Origin: an uncultured Taibaiella sp.
GTDB lineage: Bacteria > Bacteroidota > Bacteroidia > Chitinophagales > Chitinophagaceae
Length of the DNA: 7,695 bases
Direction of reading: 5' to 3'
NCBI GenBank assembly: GCA_937871155.1
Contig: CALMXV010000524.1
Span: 1 to 7,695 of the forward strand
Each line of letters starts with the position of its first letter. The stretch's first letter is position 1. Below, piece by piece: positions 1 to 7,177 of the stretch. The position numbers and the translations under genes were made by a program. The notes below the pieces were generated by a model that had not been told where the DNA came from, searched no databases, and saw only the letters and a program-made list of their open reading frames with translations.

Positions 1-61
1 AACAGAAAATACCTAGAGTCTTATGATGCGTATAATCAAAAAACTCTAGGTATTTTCTGTT
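1..61. repeat. 19-bp perfect inverted repeat around a 23-bp centre
   Basis: Bases 1-19 (AACAGAAAATACCTAGAGT) are the exact reverse complement of 43-61, with a 23-bp centre at 20-42. The same 19-mer occurs a third time in forward orientation at 114-132, inside sequence that reads as protein. The centre also recurs inverted at 133-155. Arms of this length could act as recombination sites for an invertible segment, but a 23-bp centre is very short for that. Its place at the extreme edge of the window makes an assembly or amplification fold-back at least as likely. The repeat itself is certain; its meaning is not. Confidence 0.9.
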
Positions 62-158
62 CTTACTTTATCTAAATGAGTTTTATGCAGAGTATCATGT
101 TGACAATATTAAGAACAGAAAATACCTAGAGTTTTTTGATTATACGCATCATAAGACT
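17..158. repeat. 49-bp perfect inverted repeat, 44-nt spacer
   Basis: Bases 17-65 are the exact reverse complement of 110-158, leaving a spacer at 66-109. The pairing breaks at 66/109 and at 16/159. The right arm lies in a reading frame continuous with the ATP-grasp gene and gives plausible protein. The left arm, read in the same frame, has a TAA at 33-35. The right arm therefore looks like the original and the left arm like an inverted copy. The geometry matches a strand that folded back and copied itself. A genuine quasi-palindrome or small invertible element is the alternative. Confidence 0.92.
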
Positions 159-173
159 GAAAACAATTATAAG
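66..173 (+). other. Probable upstream coding part of the ATP-grasp gene
   Basis: The frame of the ATP-grasp gene stays open upstream of its first usable start codon (TTG at 174) back to a TAA at 33-35, with no in-frame ATG or GTG. The part outside the inverted left arm, 66-173, translates to ordinary soluble-protein sequence, including EFYAEYHVDNI, then NRKYLEFFDYTHHKT, then NNYKL running into ISISRHQ. The simplest reading is that the gene continues left and its true 5' end has been replaced or cut off by the inverted repeat. I do not recognise a domain in this stretch. It could be an N-terminal extension of the ligase or the tail of a fused domain. Confidence 0.55.
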
Positions 174-1538
174 TTGATTAGCATCAGTAGGCATCAACAC
201 CTCCGTGGCGAGTTAAATTTTTATAATCAGTTTATCAACCAAGCACCCCTTCCCTTTAAAGGAAAGAAGCTTTTAATTATTGGAGGGAAGCCTGTTGCTA
301 CGTTAGATATCATAAAGTATGCAAAATCAAAAGGAGCCTATATTATTGTTACTGACTTTTTAGAAATAGAAGATTCAATAGGAAAACAATGGGCGGATGA
401 GTATTGGAATATCAGTACTGCTGATGTAAATGAAATTTGTGAACTAGCAGTAAAAGCAAGTGTTGATGCGGTTTTTACGGGTATTCAAGAATTTAATTTA
501 TTACGAACTTCAGAAATTTGCCAACAACTCCAACTTCCTTTCTATGCCACAAAAGAGCAACTTTTATCCACTTCTGAAAAGCAACGATACAAGCAACTTT
601 TTAGAGATTTTGGTATTCAAGTAGTAGAAGAATATCATCTTAATGATGCTTATGAGGAGATGAATAATAAAACGATTGAGTATCCAGTAGTAACAAAACC
701 GGTGGATAATGGCGGTAGTTTAGGTTCGTCTATTTGTCACAATCATGAAGAGTTGATAGTTGGATATCAAAAAGCATTAGGTGCCTCTAAGACTAAAAAA
801 ATTATCATTGAAAAAAAGATAGATGCCGATCATGTAAATGTATATTACCTCATCATCAATGGTGAGATACATTATGTAACCTCAGCCGATAGACATATTG
901 GTTATGGCAATGAACATACCATTCCTTTACCTACGAATATTACCTATCCATCAAGATATCAAGACCAGTATCTTGCTACTACTAATGCTAAAATGATTTC
1001 AGCTCTAAAATCATTAGGGGTGAAAAATGGAATCGCTTTTATACAAATGTTCAGAGACAACGCAGGATTTGCACCTTATGATATGGGCTTGCGCCTTTCC
1101 GGATCTCTTGAAAATTATCTATTCGAAGAACTATGTGGTTTTAATACATTAAATCTCCTTGTTGAACATGCCTTTACTGGTGAGCCGTTCTCACCTTTAA
1201 TAATAGAACAAATAGACCCTTGGCTTAAAGGTAAAAGTGCTTATACTGTTTCATTTTCTGTAATGCCTTGTACTATCGGTGCATTTATCAATCTTGATCA
1301 AATCCACGCATTGCCCTATGTAAAACATATTCATAAAGTAAGTTATCCTGGCAGTATGATTCCAGAAACATCAATTGGAACCTTACATCAAATAGCCATA
1401 AGAGTGCAAGGAGTCGCAAATTCGCAGGATGAAATGATTCAACAATTGAATCACATTCAAGAACTGATTGATATTGTTTCCGACAAAGGAGTATCTGTCT
1501 TAATGCCAAGAATAGATTATGAAAGCTATTTTAAATAA
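174..1538 (+). CDS. ATP-grasp ligase-like protein, probably 5'-truncated
   Basis: This is a carbamoyl-phosphate-synthase-like ATP-grasp protein, a family that joins a carboxylate to an amine or other nucleophile through an acyl-phosphate made from ATP. Counting from the TTG at 174, a Rossmann-like pre-ATP-grasp domain begins near residue 32 (KKLLIIGGKPVATLDIIKYA). The nucleotide-binding lysine and glycine-rich loop are at 171-185 (PVVTKPVDNGGSLGS), the adenine-side strand is IIIEKKID at 210-217, and the metal-binding end is around 299-311 (FAPYDMGLRLSGS). There the usual E-x-N-x-R pattern is altered, but similar wording occurs in ATP-grasp proteins of polysaccharide loci. Such proteins often start only a few residues before the GG motif, so the 31 preceding residues plus the open frame further upstream are extra. 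TTG starts are rare in Bacteroidota, so 174 is only the first formal start and the real one probably lies left of the inverted repeat. The substrate is unknown. Context suggests aminoacylation or similar decoration of a glycan precursor, which is inference. Confidence 0.85.
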   Translation: MISISRHQHLRGELNFYNQFINQAPLPFKGKKLLIIGGKPVATLDIIKYAKSKGAYIIVTDFLEIEDSIGKQWADEYWNISTADVNEICELAVKASVDAVFTGIQEFNLLRTSEICQQLQLPFYATKEQLLSTSEKQRYKQLFRDFGIQVVEEYHLNDAYEEMNNKTIEYPVVTKPVDNGGSLGSSICHNHEELIVGYQKALGASKTKKIIIEKKIDADHVNVYYLIINGEIHYVTSADRHIGYGNEHTIPLPTNITYPSRYQDQYLATTNAKMISALKSLGVKNGIAFIQMFRDNAGFAPYDMGLRLSGSLENYLFEELCGFNTLNLLVEHAFTGEPFSPLIIEQIDPWLKGKSAYTVSFSVMPCTIGAFINLDQIHALPYVKHIHKVSYPGSMIPETSIGTLHQIAIRVQGVANSQDEMIQQLNHIQELIDIVSDKGVSVLMPRIDYESYFK

Positions 1539-1553
1539 GCCGTAAACTGAAGT

Positions 1554-2585
1554 ATGAATTCTAAAATACCTTTCCCGTCAGCAACTATCAATCAATCAAT
1601 GTTATTAAAATCCATAGCAGAACATGTGCAAGATGGCGCTCAGCAACCCTTAGTCATTATCAGCTGCCTTACCTACAATCATGAGCCCTATATTAAAGAG
1701 GCCATTGAAAGTTTCTTACTACAAAAAACCAGCTTCCCTGTAAAGATTGTAATATTTGAAGATTGCTCTACAGATAAGACGGCGGCTATTCTTCATGAAT
1801 ATCAATCGCAATATCCCAATTTGTTTGAAGTGTTTTATATGCAGCAAAACACGTATGGGCAACCCAACAGGCGAATGTTAAAAAAGCCTTTTGATGAAGC
1901 TCGCTCTCGTGCAAAATACACCGCACATTGTGAAGGCGACGACTATTGGACGGACACACTCAAGCTGCAAAAACAAGTAGATTTTCTTGAAACCAATAGT
2001 CAATATAGCCTTTGTGTAAGTGGATTTCAAAGTCTTCACATGGATACAAAAGCTACCCAATCCATCATCAAAGCAATTAAGTCCAACGAGCCTCCATACA
2101 ACGGATTCAGCTTTACGCTTGAGGATACTCAACAGCAATGGCTCACCAAAAACTTAACTGCCGTTTATAGAAACAATAAAGAATTTGCTAGTCTCTTTCA
2201 ACACTATCATTACAGTAGGGACATTCACACTTTTTATCATATACTCAAAACAGGCAAGGGGTTTTACTTTACAGAGGCAATGGGAGTTTATAGAATACAT
2301 GAAGGAGGCGTCAATAGCATGAAACCCAAATACATTAATAACATCGTTGCTTATAATGCTTATAAAGAATTATATCTCGTCAATAAAGATGAATGGACTA
2401 GGGCTATGTACTTTGTCCATACAATATCCTTGTTTCGCTTTAATTTATACCACAGCTATCCCAATCATTCTTGGCGAAAAACTATATCACTTTATATAGA
2501 AGCTGCAAAAGCTGCACGTACAATAAAAGACTATCGTATTTTGATAAGCAGCTTCCTTCCACGGTTTAAACAAGTAACTAAATAA
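1554..2585 (+). CDS. Family 2 glycosyltransferase
   Basis: This is a GT-A fold, GT2-type enzyme that transfers a sugar from a nucleotide-sugar donor to a growing, probably lipid-linked, oligosaccharide at the cytoplasmic face of the membrane. After about 30 variable residues the first Rossmann strand reads PLVIISCLTYNHEPYIKEAIESFL (residues 32-55 region). It is followed by the donor-binding FEDCSTDKT (68-76) and the metal-binding EGDDYW (127-132), which stands for the DxD motif. The typical W-T-D-x-x-KLQKQVDFLE helix comes next. At 343 residues it has the usual length for a single-domain GT2 with a C-terminal helical tail. No membrane segment is evident. It begins with ATG 15 nt after the ATP-grasp stop and ends 3 nt before the epimerase start, so it is translated from the same transcript. 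The donor and acceptor sugars cannot be read from the sequence. Confidence 0.93.
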   Translation: MNSKIPFPSATINQSMLLKSIAEHVQDGAQQPLVIISCLTYNHEPYIKEAIESFLLQKTSFPVKIVIFEDCSTDKTAAILHEYQSQYPNLFEVFYMQQNTYGQPNRRMLKKPFDEARSRAKYTAHCEGDDYWTDTLKLQKQVDFLETNSQYSLCVSGFQSLHMDTKATQSIIKAIKSNEPPYNGFSFTLEDTQQQWLTKNLTAVYRNNKEFASLFQHYHYSRDIHTFYHILKTGKGFYFTEAMGVYRIHEGGVNSMKPKYINNIVAYNAYKELYLVNKDEWTRAMYFVHTISLFRFNLYHSYPNHSWRKTISLYIEAAKAARTIKDYRILISSFLPRFKQVTK

Positions 2586-2588
2586 TCA

Positions 2589-3695
2589 ATGATTAGGTTT
2601 ACTCTTGTCGCAGGCGCACGCCCAAATTTTATGAAAATTGCCCCAATCATAGCCGCTTTACAACAAGCACAAATAAAGGGACAAGACATTCATTATCGAC
2701 TCATACATACCGGGCAACACTATGAGGCTTCAATGAGTGACAATTTTTTTCAACAACTTTATATACCTCCTCCTGATTGCAACTTAGGCTGTAGTGGCGG
2801 TTCTCCTACAGAACAAACGGCGAATATTATGCTAGCTTTTGAGAAAGAACTATTAGCAAACCCAACCGACATAATGCTAGTAGTAGGAGATGTAACCTCT
2901 ACAATGGCTTGCAGTATAGTGGCGAAAAAAATGGGAATTCCATTAGCGCATGTAGAAGCAGGGCTACGCTCAAAAGATAAGACAATGCCTGAAGAATTGA
3001 ATAGAATAGTTACAGATGTATTAAGCGATTATTACTTTACTACAACCAAAGAAGCCGGTGAAAATCTAAAGAAAGAAGGTGTAGCTGATGACAAGATTTT
3101 CTTTGTAGGCAATGTGATGATTGATACGTTGCTCAAGCATCGTTCTCGTTTTATAGCACCTCCTATTTTTCATCAACTAGGACTATTAACCAAAGGGTAT
3201 TTTATCTTAACGCTTCATCGCCCAAGCAATGTGGATAATTTGGAAGTATTATTAGATTGGCTTGCTGTTATTAGTAGTAATTCCAAACACTATCCCATTA
3301 TCTTTCCAATACACCCACGCACGGAAAAGCATCTGAAGCAGGCCATACAATCGTTCCCCAATCTCTATATAGTACCCCCTATGAGTTATTTGGAGTTCAA
3401 CTATCTCGTTGAACATTGCAAAGCGGTGATTACGGATTCCGGTGGTATCACTGAGGAAACTACCGTGATGAATGTTCCTTGCATGACTCTTAGAAATACT
3501 ACGGAACGACCGGAGACATGTACACTTGGCACCAACCAATTAATAGGCACAGAACCGCAAGCATTAGTTCCTGCAATGCAAAAACTATGGGCTGGAAAAT
3601 GGCAAACAGGCAGCCAACCACCTCTTTGGGATGGGCATGCAGCAGAAAGAATCGTAAATATCCTTATCCAACTTTTTCATGGCAAGGTGGCTTAA
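2589..3695 (+). CDS. wecB: UDP-N-acetylglucosamine 2-epimerase, non-hydrolysing
   Basis: This cytoplasmic enzyme interconverts UDP-GlcNAc and UDP-ManNAc, supplying ManNAc units for surface glycans. The family signature is complete over 368 residues, a normal length. It has the N-terminal GARPNFMKIAP (9-19), HTGQHYE (40-46), GDVTST (100-105), HVEAGLRS (121-128), PEELNR (134-139), LTLHRPSNVDN (207-217), IHPRT (241-245), the UDP-binding SGGITEE (284-290) and RNTTERPET (302-310). By family comparison D101, E123, the PEE glutamates and H210 match the catalytic Asp, Glu, Glu and His of Escherichia coli WecB. Those numbers are positional assignments by eye. No UDP-ManNAc dehydrogenase (WecC) is in the window, so whether the product is used as ManNAc or oxidised to ManNAcA is open. 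It starts 3 nt after the preceding stop, which suggests translational coupling. The 3' end may overlap the next gene by 17 nt. Confidence 0.95.
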   Translation: MIRFTLVAGARPNFMKIAPIIAALQQAQIKGQDIHYRLIHTGQHYEASMSDNFFQQLYIPPPDCNLGCSGGSPTEQTANIMLAFEKELLANPTDIMLVVGDVTSTMACSIVAKKMGIPLAHVEAGLRSKDKTMPEELNRIVTDVLSDYYFTTTKEAGENLKKEGVADDKIFFVGNVMIDTLLKHRSRFIAPPIFHQLGLLTKGYFILTLHRPSNVDNLEVLLDWLAVISSNSKHYPIIFPIHPRTEKHLKQAIQSFPNLYIVPPMSYLEFNYLVEHCKAVITDSGGITEETTVMNVPCMTLRNTTERPETCTLGTNQLIGTEPQALVPAMQKLWAGKWQTGSQPPLWDGHAAERIVNILIQLFHGKVA

Positions 3696-4908
3696 AGAAA
3701 ACAATCAAGACAAAGCCATTAAGATGATGCTATTTTTAGTGTCACCATTCTTATCGTTCTTATATGCATTAAGAAGAATAAAAACCAAGTCCTCTTATGT
3801 TATCATTTTACTCACCTTTCTTTTCTTTGGAATCTGTTTTTCCGTTCCTCGTTTCCACTCTGAAAAATCATTTGATGGCACAACGTATCGAATCGATTTT
3901 GAAAGCTTCAAGTATCTTACCACTTCCCAATTCTACGACGGACTGATAAGTTTTCTAACATTTAATGAAGGCAAGAAAGACTATTATTTCGATACGCTGG
4001 CATTTTACATCTCAAGATTTAGCGATAATTATCATGTGCTATTCTTGTTTGCTGCATTGATTTTTTCTTTCTTCTCTTTAAAATCATTTTTATTTTTTAC
4101 ACAAGAAGATAAGTTCGATGCCTCTTTAGCCAGTTACCTTCTCGCCTATCTTTTTATGTTCAACCAAATCTTCAACATCAATGGTATGAGGATGTGGACT
4201 GCCGCATGGGTAGCGGTTTTTGCTATCTTACATCTATTCGGGAAAGGAGAGAAACGGTATATCTTCCTATTATTGATAACCCCGTTTTTCCATGGTGCAT
4301 TCTGGGTACTAATAACGATTGTTGTGATTGCTATCTTTCTAATGCGTTATGATAAAGTGTGGAGTGTACTGTGGTTGTTTAGCTTTTTTACTTCATCGGT
4401 CATTGTAGAAATTGTTCAGGATGCTTCCGACTACCTACCTTTTGTGCTTCAAAAAATGGTGGCTTATTATACCGATAACGAATACTTACAACTAAGGAAA
4501 GAACGTGGTTCTGGTTACTATTGGGTGCCTAGACTCTTTGGCACCTTCGTTAGAACTTATGTCAATTTCATCATTTTTCTTTTCATTAAGAATAGTGCAA
4601 TGATTAAAGCCAACCCTAAAACTAAAAACCTATACTTGTTTTTATTAGTATATGCCACGCTAGTCAATATCTTAATGCCGATACCTTCATTAGGTGGACG
4701 CTTCTTTGTTTTAGCATATCCTATCATTGCTTATATCTGGTTGATACATTTTAAAGGTGTCATGTACCAAGCAGTTTTATATCTCTTCCCTTTTGTATTT
4801 GGATGGAGTTTGTATAAGACCTTCTTTAGAGATTATATGACAGTAACCCCCATTGACTTCTTTGTTGGAAGCCCGTTCTATCTAATTTATAAATATCTCT
4901 TGGCTTAA
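3679..4908 (+). CDS. EpsG/Wzy-like polysaccharide polymerase, membrane protein
   Basis: This is a multi-pass inner-membrane protein of the EpsG type, the group that acts as repeat-unit polymerase (Wzy role) in many capsule and exopolysaccharide loci. Residues are numbered from the ATG at 3679. About 11-12 hydrophobic segments can be seen, near 17-31, 38-56, 117-140, 149-166, 172-187, 194-222, 227-246, 292-303, 317-335, 341-357 and 362-380. Family-like features are the polar loop after the second segment with PRFHSEKSFDGTTYRIDF (57-74), the NGMRMWTAAWVAVFA block (168-182) and FFHGAFWV (203-210). The ATG at 3679 overlaps the epimerase by 17 nt and gives a hydrophilic 15-residue leader. In-frame ATGs at 3724 and 3727 start directly at the first membrane segment, as is usual for the family, and lie about 28 nt after the epimerase stop. 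I think 3724 or 3727 is more likely. Sequence divergence is normal for polymerases, so the role rests on topology, motifs and context. Confidence 0.85.
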   Translation: MARWLKENNQDKAIKMMLFLVSPFLSFLYALRRIKTKSSYVIILLTFLFFGICFSVPRFHSEKSFDGTTYRIDFESFKYLTTSQFYDGLISFLTFNEGKKDYYFDTLAFYISRFSDNYHVLFLFAALIFSFFSLKSFLFFTQEDKFDASLASYLLAYLFMFNQIFNINGMRMWTAAWVAVFAILHLFGKGEKRYIFLLLITPFFHGAFWVLITIVVIAIFLMRYDKVWSVLWLFSFFTSSVIVEIVQDASDYLPFVLQKMVAYYTDNEYLQLRKERGSGYYWVPRLFGTFVRTYVNFIIFLFIKNSAMIKANPKTKNLYLFLLVYATLVNILMPIPSLGGRFFVLAYPIIAYIWLIHFKGVMYQAVLYLFPFVFGWSLYKTFFRDYMTVTPIDFFVGSPFYLIYKYLLA

Positions 4909-4916
4909 AGCTATCT

Positions 4917-6038
4917 ATGAAAATAGTGTTAATCGCCGGTACGATTTTTCCTCAACAATCTCCACGTGCATTCAGAGCTACAGAACTAGCAGTAGGGTTG
5001 GCAAAACAAGGTCATGAAGTCACCATCTATGCGATACTGGGAGAATATGATTATAAAAATTTTGAAAAAGAATATCAACTAACTGTTCGAGATTTAGGAA
5101 AGTCTTATTGGGGAAATATCAATAGTGACGGTGTTTATCTAAGTAGAACCCTTCTCACGAGAGTATTAAAAAAACTACTTTATAATGTTATCGACTATCC
5201 AAGAGTTGAATATTTTTTTAAGACAATACGAGCATTAAAAAGAGAAACAAAATTTGATTATTTAATCACCATTGCACATCCTTATGGGATTCATTGGGGA
5301 GCCGCCTTCTTCAAAAGATTTATTTCTAAAAAGCTTTTTAGTTTTTGGGTTTCTGATTGTGGCGATCCGTTTATGGGGGCTACCTACCATCGTAGATGGA
5401 ACCTGTTTCTAAAACCACTTGAACAATTTTGGGGCACACAAACTGATAAGATTACATTACCCATAGACAGTGCAAAAGAAGCATACAATGATGCATGCAA
5501 AGATAAAATAGACGTCATCCCACAAGGAATTGATTTCAATAAAATAAAGATTGACACTTATAAGAAACATGAGGTGCCTACCTTCTTATATGCCGGCACT
5601 GTTTATCCCTTATTAAGAGACCCCAGTCAATTCTTACAATATCTTATTGCTGCTGGAATTGACTTTAAGTTTTATGTTTTCTCATTAGACAGTAGCTTTT
5701 TTGCTCCTTTTGAAAAACAATTAAAGGGTAAGTTGATTTTGCAAACTTATATGGATAGGCTGGAACTTATCCGCGTGATGAGTACGATGGATTTTTTAAT
5801 CAATTTCACCAATAAATCTACCCTACAACAACCCAGCAAATTGATTGATTACGGATTAACACAAAGACCTATCCTCAACCTATCATCAGATTTTACGCAG
5901 GAAGAACAACTAGCTTTTGAATCTTTCACACTAGGCAATTATAGCAATCAAACAAAGGTTGAAAACATAGAACAGTATAACATATCGGCTGTTTGCAATC
6001 AATTTATTTCCCTATATACAGGCAATGTGCAATCGTAA
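4917..6038 (+). CDS. GT4-like glycosyltransferase (GT-B fold)
   Basis: This is a predicted cytoplasmic GT-B glycosyltransferase that adds one sugar of the repeat unit. The N-terminal domain opens with MKIVLIAGTIFPQQSPRAFRATELAVGLAKQGHEVTIY, typical of GT4 proteins, and contains WVSDCGDPFMG (144-154). The linker IPQGID (201-206) precedes the C-terminal donor-binding domain, which starts at PTFLYAGTVYPLLRDP (221-236). The donor-site motif is PSKLIDYGLTQRPIL (306-320), in which the common E-x7-E arrangement is not conserved. An aspartate sits where many related enzymes have the second glutamate. At 373 residues it is of normal length. It starts with ATG 8 nt after the polymerase stop. Sugar specificity is unknown. 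Confidence 0.85.
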   Translation: MKIVLIAGTIFPQQSPRAFRATELAVGLAKQGHEVTIYAILGEYDYKNFEKEYQLTVRDLGKSYWGNINSDGVYLSRTLLTRVLKKLLYNVIDYPRVEYFFKTIRALKRETKFDYLITIAHPYGIHWGAAFFKRFISKKLFSFWVSDCGDPFMGATYHRRWNLFLKPLEQFWGTQTDKITLPIDSAKEAYNDACKDKIDVIPQGIDFNKIKIDTYKKHEVPTFLYAGTVYPLLRDPSQFLQYLIAAGIDFKFYVFSLDSSFFAPFEKQLKGKLILQTYMDRLELIRVMSTMDFLINFTNKSTLQQPSKLIDYGLTQRPILNLSSDFTQEEQLAFESFTLGNYSNQTKVENIEQYNISAVCNQFISLYTGNVQS

Positions 6039-6069
6039 TTATTGGTTTTAGTAAACCGTTCAAACATCC

Positions 6070-7152
6070 ATGCAAATAATTATCTTAATAGATTCCCTTG
6101 GCTCAGGAGGTGCACAAAAACAAGCAGCTCTTTTAGCAGGTATGCTTAAAGCAAAAGGGAATTCTGTAGCAGTAGTATGTTATGCCGCGGCTGATTTTTT
6201 TGTCACAATGTTAGAAGAGGTTCATGTCCCTATCCATTGGTTGATTGAAAGGCAACCTTTAAAACGAATTTTTAAGGTGCGAAAATTTATACGAAGCCAA
6301 CAACCAGATGTCGTCATCTCGTTTCTTGAAGTACCTAATCTACTCAATATCCTTGCTGGGCTTGGCGGAAGGACATGGAAAGTCATCACTAGTGAGCGAA
6401 GTGCTAAAGCCTCATCATTCCTTACTTGGAAAGGAAAAGTTATGGGTAAGTTGCTACGTTATTCAGATACACTTGTGTGCAATTCTAATAATGCCAAAGA
6501 ACTTTGGCTCCAACACTACCCAATATATCAATCAAAAATTCGGGTTATTTACAACATACATAGGATTTCAAACACTAGCGTTACATATACACCCAAGCGT
6601 GCAAACAAAGTACACATCTTAGTTGCTGCTTCTTTTCAATCCAATAAAAATCCTATCAATGTATTGAAGGCAATGGCAATGCTATGTCCAATTCAACAAA
6701 GTGTACTTCATTTGTCTTGGTATGGTAGGCATGAATCAACTGAAGGCAATCAACAAGTTTACGAAGATGCATTGAAGCTCATTGACCAAAACCATTTGAA
6801 AGATTGTGTCAACTTATATGACCCAACTTCAGACATCATCAACAAAATGGCAACAGCCGATATCATTGCTTTATTTAGTGATGTAGAAGGAATGCCTAAT
6901 AGTATAATTGAAGGGATGGCTTTGGGCAAACCGATTCTTATGACTAAAGTTTCGGACTTTAAGTTATTAGTAGATGAGCAAAATGGGATAATAGTTGAAG
7001 ACAGTTCAATAGCATCAATAAAAAAGGCTTTGATAACCGCTTCTCAATTATCCGCTGTGCAACTAGAACGTATGGGAAACGCTTCTAAAACAAAAGCTGT
7101 ACAGTTATTTGAATCTGAAAAAATTCTTCAACAATGGATGCAATTATTTTAA
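6070..7152 (+). CDS. Family 4 glycosyltransferase (GT-B fold)
   Basis: This is a retaining GT4-type enzyme that uses a nucleotide sugar to extend the glycan at the cytoplasmic face. The N-terminal acceptor domain starts MQIIILIDSLGSGGAQKQAA, with the glycine-rich GGAQ at residues 13-16, and contains ITSERS (106-111) and VCNSNNAKE (136-144). The linker VIYNIHRI is at 159-166. The C-terminal donor domain begins HILVAASFQSNKNP (182-195). The canonical E-x7-E motif is intact as EGMPNSIIE (273-281), followed by GMALGKPIL (282-290). Length (360 residues) is normal for the family. It lies 31 nt after the previous gene, one of the widest gaps in the operon. No Shine-Dalgarno sequence is evident, as expected for Bacteroidota. 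Confidence 0.93.
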   Translation: MQIIILIDSLGSGGAQKQAALLAGMLKAKGNSVAVVCYAAADFFVTMLEEVHVPIHWLIERQPLKRIFKVRKFIRSQQPDVVISFLEVPNLLNILAGLGGRTWKVITSERSAKASSFLTWKGKVMGKLLRYSDTLVCNSNNAKELWLQHYPIYQSKIRVIYNIHRISNTSVTYTPKRANKVHILVAASFQSNKNPINVLKAMAMLCPIQQSVLHLSWYGRHESTEGNQQVYEDALKLIDQNHLKDCVNLYDPTSDIINKMATADIIALFSDVEGMPNSIIEGMALGKPILMTKVSDFKLLVDEQNGIIVEDSSIASIKKALITASQLSAVQLERMGNASKTKAVQLFESEKILQQWMQLF

Positions 7153-7177
7153 TATCCAGCATACCACTACTTACTAT

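Noticed and set aside
100..128. TTGACA at 100-105 with an AT-rich stretch about 17 nt downstream, resembling a sigma-70 promoter
   Set aside because: It lies in sequence that reads as protein in the frame of the ATP-grasp gene. The downstream hexamer (TACCTA) is poor, and Bacteroidota promoters use a different consensus (TTTG and TAnnTTTG).
1288..1509. Minus-strand open frame of 73 codons inside the ATP-grasp gene
   Set aside because: It has no recognisable domain and lies wholly within a well-supported + strand gene, so it is a shadow. The same holds for the minus-strand frames at 1878-2138 and 3252-3539.
6044..6057. GGTTT-TAGT-AAACC small hairpin between two glycosyltransferase genes
   Set aside because: A 5-bp, AT-rich stem with no following T-run is too weak for a terminator, and the next gene starts 12 nt later in the same orientation.
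6308..6622. Plus-strand frame of 104 codons within the GT4 gene at 6070-7152
   Set aside because: It is out of frame inside a gene with intact family motifs and has low-complexity composition. The frame at 3518-3727 across the epimerase and polymerase junction is rejected for the same reason.
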